A stretch of DNA of 6,409 bases, from NCBI GenBank assembly GCA_046710875.1, contig JBKEHQ010000077.1:1-6409 (forward strand), read 5' to 3'. The DNA is from MGIIb-O3 sp046710875 (GTDB taxonomy: Archaea > Thermoplasmatota > Poseidoniia > Poseidoniales > Thalassarchaeaceae). This document shows positions 1 to 4,613 of this stretch, piece after piece. Under the pieces are notes generated by a model. That model saw only the letters and a list, made by a program, of their open reading frames with translations. It did not search any database and was not told the origin of the DNA. The translations under genes were made by a program, and so were the position numbers. Numbering within the stretch: the stretch's first letter is position 1; each line of letters opens with the position of its first letter.

Positions 1-546
1 CATTGTAAGTAATGGTGAGGGTAATTTGTGAGTAACTGTACCAATTGTAACCTGCTTTTCTTGCATGGCTTCAAGTAACGCAGCTTGAGTCTTAGGAGGA
101 GCACGATTTATCTCATCGGAAAGTAAGAGATTACAGAATATAGGCCCTGGCTTAAATGTGAATTCTCCTTTCTTTGCATCATAGATATTCGTACCAGTAA
201 TATCTGCAGGGAGTAAATCTGGAGTAAATTGTACTCGCTTAAAATCACAACCAAGTGCATCGGCAAAGGTATTAGTCATCAGAGTCTTGGCTAGCCCCGG
301 ATAATCTTCAAACAGAAGATTTCCATTTGATAAAATATTTACTAGTACGTTATCTATAACGTGAGGTTTTCCAATAATTACTTTTTGGACTTCTAGGCCT
401 ATTGCATGTGCAATAGCTCCAACTGCAGTTAATTTTTCATTCATTTTATTACCGCCTCGGGCTAATTCTGCCTTTTTAGCATAAGCTGCATCGGCATTAT
501 TTGAGGGCGGTGCTGGTGGTGCATCTACAGGTGGGTTTGCATTCAT
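1..546 (-). CDS. moxR: MoxR-family AAA+ ATPase, N-terminal 182 residues (partial)
   Basis: The reading frame is open from ATG at 546 to the left edge, giving exactly 182 codons with no stop; the C-terminal part lies outside the window. It opens with a Pro/Ala-rich, probably disordered stretch (residues 1-35). The AAA+ core follows: Walker A EDYPGLAKT (80-88), the MoxR-typical FTPDLLPADITG (107-118), and Walker B LLLSDEIN running into NRAPPKTQAALLEAMQE (140-163). The last visible residues, LPSPLLTM, stop just before the expected ATQNP segment (sensor 1). MoxR ATPases are thought to act as chaperones that activate or assemble protein complexes, usually with DUF58/VWA and membrane partners. The gene begins 23 bases after the DUF4350-type gene, so the two are probably one operon. 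GGAG at 558-555 favours the ATG at 546; a second Met (residue 35) is a weaker start choice. The family call is secure; the client protein is unknown. Confidence 0.95.
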   Translation of the reverse strand, partial: MNANPPVDAPPAPPSNNADAAYAKKAELARGGNKMNEKLTAVGAIAHAIGLEVQKVIIGKPHVIDNVLVNILSNGNLLFEDYPGLAKTLMTNTFADALGCDFKRVQFTPDLLPADITGTNIYDAKKGEFTFKPGPIFCNLLLSDEINRAPPKTQAALLEAMQEKQVTIGTVTHKLPSPLLTM

Positions 547-554
547 ATTTATTT

Positions 555-558
555 CTCC
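555..558 (-). promoter_or_regulatory. Shine-Dalgarno site of the MoxR gene
   Basis: The minus strand reads ATGGAGAAATAAATATG before the MoxR gene. GGAG lies 8 bases before the ATG at 546, just after the upstream stop codon TAA (572-570). The ATG that overlaps this GGAG hits an in-frame stop after two codons, so it is not a start. Confidence 0.65.
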
Positions 559-569
559 ATTTATTTTTA

Positions 570-2231
570 TTAATTATTTTTGCCCCATCGGCGGATTGCC
601 TGCATCATCTGGCGCAACTCCTTGGGGGTGTATGTACGGCTTTGGCTATAAGCCAATTCCACTAGACGTGGATCTCCAATCATTGATTGAACTTCTGCTG
701 GAGGTTTTGTTGCCATTTCATCACGAGTTAGGTCGTGATGGACCCTAATTTTTGTAAATAATGATTGTTGTACTCGAGTTCGATAAGTTTTTGGATCTAG
801 TTTACTCGGCCTTTCAGAAAAACGAGTTAAATCAAAGACATGCCTCCAATTTTCTTTTTGGGGCACTATCATCATTGCAACTAGGAGCAGCAATCCTACA
901 TTAAGAACAACTAACCATTTTAAGAAAGTATTAGAAGTTAATAGTACTATAGTCCCCATTGCCTCGACAAATGGTGCTGAAATAACTCCAGTAATATGTC
1001 TACTTTCATCAAATACTACTTGGAAATTTGATTTGTCCCCCGCATAATCTCCATTTTTTATTTGCGCAGATAAGTTAAGATTGTCAAATTCCATCATATC
1101 ATAAATTAGTGAATTGAAATAGATATCATTACCTAACCAGTCATTATTATTATTAATTTCTTGATTCCAACAATTTTCAACGATACAAGATTCCCTTAGG
1201 CCCGTCTTTCTTGCCTCATCCAAGGACCATAGACGGTTGGAAAAAGCCTCTTCATCTGAAACAAAAACAATGCTTCCAGTAACAGAAAGTTCACCAACAC
1301 CTCCAGAAAATGCACTACCACCGCTATTGGAACTAAGTTGATCCAATACCAGTATATTAGGATAATCAAAACGCATAATTAATTTTAAATCTCCAGGGGC
1401 TGGATTAAGGGGGTCACCTGCATCACCATTTTCTTGAATATCGATAAATGCAGATGTTGAAGCCGCACCTAGAGTCATGACAATACGGTGATCAGGATCG
1501 GTTACATCTTTGGAAGAAGGTTCGAATTTCATTCCAGTAGCGCCCCTTAACATAACGGGCAATCTGCAATCCACTGTATTGTATATATTAATATTAAATT
1601 GAGAACATCCTTGTCTTAATGCACCTGGGTCCATATTTTGAACATCTTGACCAACAGAAGCAACCGTCCAGACGTTGCGCCATGTAACTATTTCGCCACC
1701 AAATGAATCCCTTTTAACTTCGCCATTTTGATCATATTCGACCCAGTGTTGATTTTCATCTAATAAGTAATTATTAAAGAAAGTTAAGCCAAATTTATCT
1801 GCCAATCTATTTGCATTGGTATTATCAGAAGCAACAATGACTTTTCCTCCTTTTTCAGTTACAAATTTGTAAATTTCTTCTGCTTCTGTTTCATCAATAG
1901 GCTTTTCCGGAGCGATGATCAGCAGCATAGTTCTATGAGGATCTTTCCAATCGTTAACTAACATTGGAGTAGACATAGTATTAGCGATAAAATAATCTTC
2001 TTCATCAGATAAATCAGCCCTCATATCCGTTAATTGTGCTAATTGGAGTATTTCGCCTTCTCCGTTTTCATATGCGGAATATGCAGTACTTTTCCCTGCT
2101 ACAAAAAACATAGGTAATATCAATAGAAGTACCATAGTAATAGAAAGTGAGCTCAACACAATTGTAGAAAACTTTTCTTCTTGTGTTTTTTCACCAGCCA
2201 CTTTATTCAACTCAAAAAATGTAGGCAGCAC
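570..2231 (-). CDS. DUF4350-type membrane protein of the MoxR cluster
   Basis: The 553-residue protein starts with GTG. Hydrophobic segments lie at about residues 22-45 and 437-456. By position the middle (about 46-425) should be outside the cell and the basic C-terminal tail (457-553) in the cytoplasm, where it could meet MoxR. Residues 101-150 (LLIIAPEKPIDETEAEEI, then a GGKVIVASD strand) look like the glutamine-amidotransferase-like fold of DUF4350, and VFVSDEEAFSNRLW (322-335) matches its late D..F.SN motif. No catalytic residues are recognised. Two close cysteine pairs in the outer part (C209/C222 and C349/C354) could form disulfides. The start is supported by an in-frame TAG directly upstream and a TATA-like box 32-37 bases before the GTG; no clear ribosome site is present, as in leaderless archaeal mRNAs. 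DUF4350 proteins usually sit beside MoxR and DUF58 genes, as here beside MoxR. The biochemical role is unknown; the family call rests on fold pattern and context. Confidence 0.8.
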   Translation of the reverse strand: MLPTFFELNKVAGEKTQEEKFSTIVLSSLSITMVLLLILPMFFVAGKSTAYSAYENGEGEILQLAQLTDMRADLSDEEDYFIANTMSTPMLVNDWKDPHRTMLLIIAPEKPIDETEAEEIYKFVTEKGGKVIVASDNTNANRLADKFGLTFFNNYLLDENQHWVEYDQNGEVKRDSFGGEIVTWRNVWTVASVGQDVQNMDPGALRQGCSQFNINIYNTVDCRLPVMLRGATGMKFEPSSKDVTDPDHRIVMTLGAASTSAFIDIQENGDAGDPLNPAPGDLKLIMRFDYPNILVLDQLSSNSGGSAFSGGVGELSVTGSIVFVSDEEAFSNRLWSLDEARKTGLRESCIVENCWNQEINNNNDWLGNDIYFNSLIYDMMEFDNLNLSAQIKNGDYAGDKSNFQVVFDESRHITGVISAPFVEAMGTIVLLTSNTFLKWLVVLNVGLLLLVAMMIVPQKENWRHVFDLTRFSERPSKLDPKTYRTRVQQSLFTKIRVHHDLTRDEMATKPPAEVQSMIGDPRLVELAYSQSRTYTPKELRQMMQAIRRWGKNN

Positions 2232-2262
2232 CTACAACACGTCTCGGACAATAGGAGTGCAG

Positions 2263-2268
2263 ATATAT
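2263..2268 (-). promoter_or_regulatory. Archaeal-type TATA box before the DUF4350-type gene
   Basis: The minus strand reads CAATAACATATATCTGC here. Archaeal transcription usually starts about 25 bases after the box centre, which would be near 2240, leaving a leader of roughly 9 bases before the GTG at 2231. This suggests that the DUF4350-MoxR pair has its own promoter, separate from the hydroxylase operon. It is a pattern match only; AT-rich DNA gives such matches by chance. Confidence 0.45.
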
Positions 2269-2288
2269 GTTATTGCCTAAAGTTCAAC

Positions 2289-2295
2289 AAAAAAA
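2289..2295 (-). terminator. Possible T-run terminator after the surface-protein gene
   Basis: Seven consecutive T on the minus strand lie about 80 bases after the stop of the surface-protein gene and before the TATA box of the next gene. Archaeal termination commonly uses such T-runs without a strong hairpin. The flanks TTAAC and GTTGA can form only a weak five-pair stem that places the T-run in its loop, so this is not a classical bacterial terminator. Position and composition are the only support. Confidence 0.3.
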
Positions 2296-2373
2296 GTTAA
2301 TAGTTTGCATCTTAGTTTATTTTTTACATCTATGAAGTACAGCGAATTAAAAAGATATTAGTGCGTAGATTAA

Positions 2374-2520
2374 TTAATTTTTTCTACTAAATACAAGGGC
2401 AGTAAAAATACAACAAATAATGGAAATAGAATTTAAAAATGGTAAGCTTGAACCAATTACTTCAGTAGTTGTAGTAGTAGAGTCGTCATTCGAATTCGGA
2501 TCATTTTTAGTTAAAGGAGG
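2374..2520 (-). other. Asn/Asp/Thr-rich stalk plus CTERM-like membrane anchor
   Basis: This is the coding region for residues 267-314 of the surface protein. A Thr-rich low-complexity linker (partly an ACT triplet run near 2466-2481) is followed by SSLPFLNSISI, a hydrophobic stretch and a basic end. The order stalk, Pro-Phe turn, membrane segment, basic tail is that of archaeosortase-processed proteins such as the PGF-CTERM class. The exact PGF signature is absent, so a plain C-terminal transmembrane anchor is equally possible. Confidence 0.5.
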
Positions 2521-3318
2521 ATCTACAACAACTTGTACATCATCACTTACTAATGATTGAGATCCAGTATTCATCCCGCCATTAGATGCAACTGTGATTT
2601 CTACTTTACAATTTCTTCTTGGATGACTTTCGGATGCGGACAATTCTAAATCAGATTGAATAGATTTACCAGGAATTAAATTTGCAGTCATTAATGAGTC
2701 GAGGCCGTTGTTGGGACTTAATAGGGGGCAATTATCTGTTATTTCTATTTCTCCAACTCTATCTTCAATATTTCCCTTATTAGTTACTGTGACTCTTAAA
2801 GGCATGCTCGAACCAGCATTCATAGGTCCAACTGGATCTTCAATTTCTATATCCAATAAATAAATTATTGGAATCATTAATTTTCCCTCTGCATCATTTG
2901 AAGAAGGAAATAATTGAGGAGTGTCCTGAATGGAGTCTAAATTGGCTGTAATAGTAAATGCTTCCTGCGCCCTGGCGATAAAATTAAGAATATTTATATT
3001 CGAAATTTGAAGAGTGAAGGATTCATTACTTTGGCCTTCAATTGTTCCTTCTGATGGTCCAGAATATTCGCCTGGAAATGCTTTTTCATACTCAAAGGAA
3101 ACATCTATAGAGAATAAACCATCATTAGTTACAGTAAACGTAATTCTTGCACCTCCGTCATTAGATAATTCAAAAGGATTACCGGCATCATCGTCCGGAT
3201 ATTCAATATTCAATTCCCAAGGATAAACATCACCTTGAGAATAGACTCCTGGCAATAAGGATATTAATATCAAACTAGTAATTATGAAAATATATGAATT
3301 TGCCGACTTATGCTCCAT
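2374..3318 (-). CDS. Secreted, C-terminally anchored Ig-like/CARDB-like surface protein
   Basis: The 314-residue protein has a signal peptide (residues 1-27: short polar start, hydrophobic core YIFIITSLILISLLPG, likely cleavage near VYSQG). Two beta-rich domains follow, at about 33-155 and 155-266. Each contains a phrase typical of CARDB/NEW3-like sandwich domains: ARITFTVTNDGLFSIDVSF (57-75) and PLRVTVTNKGNIED (173-186). C197 and C237 in the second domain may pair. An Asn/Asp/Thr-rich linker with a Thr run (267-286) leads to a hydrophobic segment (about 293-310) and the tail SRKN, a layout like archaeal CTERM-anchored cell-surface proteins. It starts one base after the FAD-subunit stop, with a strong ribosome site, so it is probably co-transcribed with the hydroxylase. 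No enzymatic motif is visible; it may bind a ligand or act as a structural surface protein. I recognise no named family member. Confidence 0.85.
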   Translation of the reverse strand: MEHKSANSYIFIITSLILISLLPGVYSQGDVYPWELNIEYPDDDAGNPFELSNDGGARITFTVTNDGLFSIDVSFEYEKAFPGEYSGPSEGTIEGQSNESFTLQISNINILNFIARAQEAFTITANLDSIQDTPQLFPSSNDAEGKLMIPIIYLLDIEIEDPVGPMNAGSSMPLRVTVTNKGNIEDRVGEIEITDNCPLLSPNNGLDSLMTANLIPGKSIQSDLELSASESHPRRNCKVEITVASNGGMNTGSQSLVSDDVQVVVDPPLTKNDPNSNDDSTTTTTEVIGSSLPFLNSISIICCIFTALVFSRKN

Positions 3319-3319
3319 G

Positions 3320-4300
3320 CTAGACCTCCAATAGGCCCTCGCACGCCCTCTTTGTTAATACTCTCACCATTTTTCTTCTGTAAGAAGTAGAATACCAAGT
3401 ATTTTGAACTGGTTTTACTGCTTTTCTTATTTGTTCTGATAGTAATGATATGCTTGCTTTTCCATTCCAACCATCAATTAAATTTGAAGCTAATTCATCG
3501 TGATAGCCAGGAATGGATTCAAGGCCTGTTGTAGCAACTCTTAATTCCTTGAGTTTATTATTTTCTTTCTTCCATAAGACTGCAACGCCTGCTTCAGGGA
3601 AATCCCATGATTCCCTTTGTCGTAATTTTTGATAATCACCTGACCAATTTGAAATATCTTTTGGTATGGTTATATGAGTCAATAATTCACCAGGAATTAA
3701 TTTGTTCCTAGTCATGCCATCTAATTCAAAAAAATCATTCAACAGCATTTCTCTTTTTCCTTCCACTGAAATTAAGTGGACTTTTGCACCCATGCACATC
3801 AATACAGGAGCTAGATCAGCTTGGTAAGTAGCAACACATAAAGTATTCTGATTTGGAATTACTCTGCAATCTGCACCCGTTCCGCAATCGCATTTATGGC
3901 ACCAATCAATAGTTTCCCTCCAATCTTCAGTTTGATTATACCAATAACATCGAGTATCGAGACATATATTGCCTCCAACTGTACCAGAACGGCGAATCAA
4001 AACACTTGCGATTGAATTAGCAGATTTTGCAAGAACTGGATGAGTGGCGTCGGATTCGGCTAAATCTTGAATTCTGACCATGGCCCCAATATGAGTTGGA
4101 GATAATTTAGTGAGAACGTCAATTTTTGCCAAAGATATTACATTATCTTTTGGATTCAAATGCCATTTGTAATTCGGAAGAAGATCGGTTCCTCCTGCAA
4201 TCCAATCAAAATCTCCACCTTCGGATTGGATTGATTTGGCAATTTCTAATGCTTCTTCAAGACTATTTGGAGTGTGAAGTTTAAATGGAGGCATGCGCAT
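3320..4300 (-). CDS. hcrB: HCR-type FAD/[4Fe-4S] subunit of a molybdenum hydroxylase
   Basis: This 326-residue protein belongs to the medium FAD-binding subunits of the xanthine dehydrogenase family and most resembles the beta subunit of 4-hydroxybenzoyl-CoA reductase. It starts MPPFKLHTPNSLEEALEIA, the usual family opening. FAD motifs are AGGTDLLP (35-42) and SGTVGGNICLDTRC (105-118). Residues 113-155 form a Cys-rich insertion absent from ordinary family members; C118, C134, C145 and C155 align with the four [4Fe-4S] ligands as I recall them from HcrB, and ATYQADLAPVLM (157-168) follows. C137 and C139 are extra. The C-terminal domain (about 215-326) is typical. FAD and the cluster would pass electrons between the partner's [2Fe-2S] centre and an external carrier. 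The start at 4300 is chosen because AGGAGTGA lies 5 bases before it and the large-subunit stop (4304-4302) is one base upstream; the frame is open to ATG 4408, but the extra 36 residues do not look like the family. HCR-type chemistry is likely; the substrate is not proven. Confidence 0.9.
   Translation of the reverse strand: MRMPPFKLHTPNSLEEALEIAKSIQSEGGDFDWIAGGTDLLPNYKWHLNPKDNVISLAKIDVLTKLSPTHIGAMVRIQDLAESDATHPVLAKSANSIASVLIRRSGTVGGNICLDTRCYWYNQTEDWRETIDWCHKCDCGTGADCRVIPNQNTLCVATYQADLAPVLMCMGAKVHLISVEGKREMLLNDFFELDGMTRNKLIPGELLTHITIPKDISNWSGDYQKLRQRESWDFPEAGVAVLWKKENNKLKELRVATTGLESIPGYHDELASNLIDGWNGKASISLLSEQIRKAVKPVQNTWYSTSYRRKMVRVLTKRACEGLLEV
3324..3329 (-). promoter_or_regulatory. Strong Shine-Dalgarno site overlapping the FAD-subunit end
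   Basis: The minus strand reads TTGGAGGTCTAGCATG. GGAGGT lies 5 bases before the ATG at 3318 and sits inside the last codons of the FAD subunit, whose TAG stop (3322-3320) lies between the site and the ATG. This fixes the start of the surface protein and suggests translational coupling. Confidence 0.8.
3836..3964 (-). other. Cys-rich [4Fe-4S] insertion loop in the FAD subunit
   Basis: This is the coding region for residues 113-155 of the FAD subunit, with Cys at 113, 118, 134, 137, 139, 145 and 155. The DTRC-YWYNQ segment and the spacing of 16 residues to the next ligand match the HcrB pattern as recalled. Compared with that pattern the loop between the second and third ligands is about three residues longer and holds two extra cysteines (CHKCDCGTGADC). 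Confidence 0.8.
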
Positions 4301-4301
4301 T

Positions 4302-4613
4302 TTAATCACTCCTATGGCGCCTTTCGGTATGTAACCATGCTCTTCCTGCCAATCTGGGATTTTGGAGATAATCTTCCGAAGGCAACACTGAAACTTTCCA
4401 ACTATCATCTATTTCATCGGGAGGTATCGTTGGATCAAGCCCAAACAATGCACCATTATGATAAGGTTCTATTTTTGATTCATTCCTTCTTTTTATATCT
4501 CTAATTTTGTGCTCACTAGCCCTTTTCTCCAATGTGAGCTGTAATTCTGATAATTCTAGCCTTGGAGATGGTAGATCTAAAGGGTCTGTGATTTTTAATT
4601 TTCTACATTTTTT
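4302..4613 (-). other. C-terminal extension of the large subunit
   Basis: This codes for residues 594-696. After VYDAIGIRCDELPITPDRLYKNI, where family members normally end, the chain continues with a charged, probably helical part (LELSELQLTLEKRASEHKIRD, about 612-632). It then continues with a part rich in Pro, Asp and aromatic residues (HNGALFGLDPTIPPDEIDDSW) and a basic end (AWLHTERRHRSD). No known domain is recognised. It overlaps no other real gene. Confidence 0.6.

Larger units (their letters stand above)
2232..2373. other. Intergenic region between the two gene groups
   Basis: These 142 bases separate the surface-protein gene from the DUF4350-type gene. They hold the possible T-run terminator and the TATA-like box described separately. 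No small gene is supported: the ATGs on the minus strand here run into stops within a few codons. Confidence 0.7.

Noticed and set aside
442..444. Second Met (residue 35) as the MoxR start
   Set aside because: It is possible because the first 34 residues are low-complexity, but the ATG at 546 has a better ribosome site and leaves a normal operon gap.
1141..1156. Short ATT triplet repeat
   Set aside because: It codes for an Asn run (residues 360-363 region) in a loop of the DUF4350-type protein; ordinary low complexity in AT-rich DNA.
3014..3226. 70-residue plus-strand open frame
   Set aside because: It is antisense inside the surface-protein gene, with no supporting motif; a shadow of the real gene.
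3282..3470. 62-residue minus-strand open frame across the FAD-subunit end
   Set aside because: It overlaps the FAD subunit and the surface-protein start in a different frame and shows no recognisable domain.
4301..4408. Longer form of the FAD subunit starting at ATG 4408
   Set aside because: The extra 36 residues overlap the large-subunit coding region in another frame and do not look like the family. The start at 4300 has a good Shine-Dalgarno site and gives the usual N-terminus.
4274..4504. 76-residue plus-strand open frame
   Set aside because: It is antisense to the large-subunit C-terminus and FAD-subunit start, with no family features.
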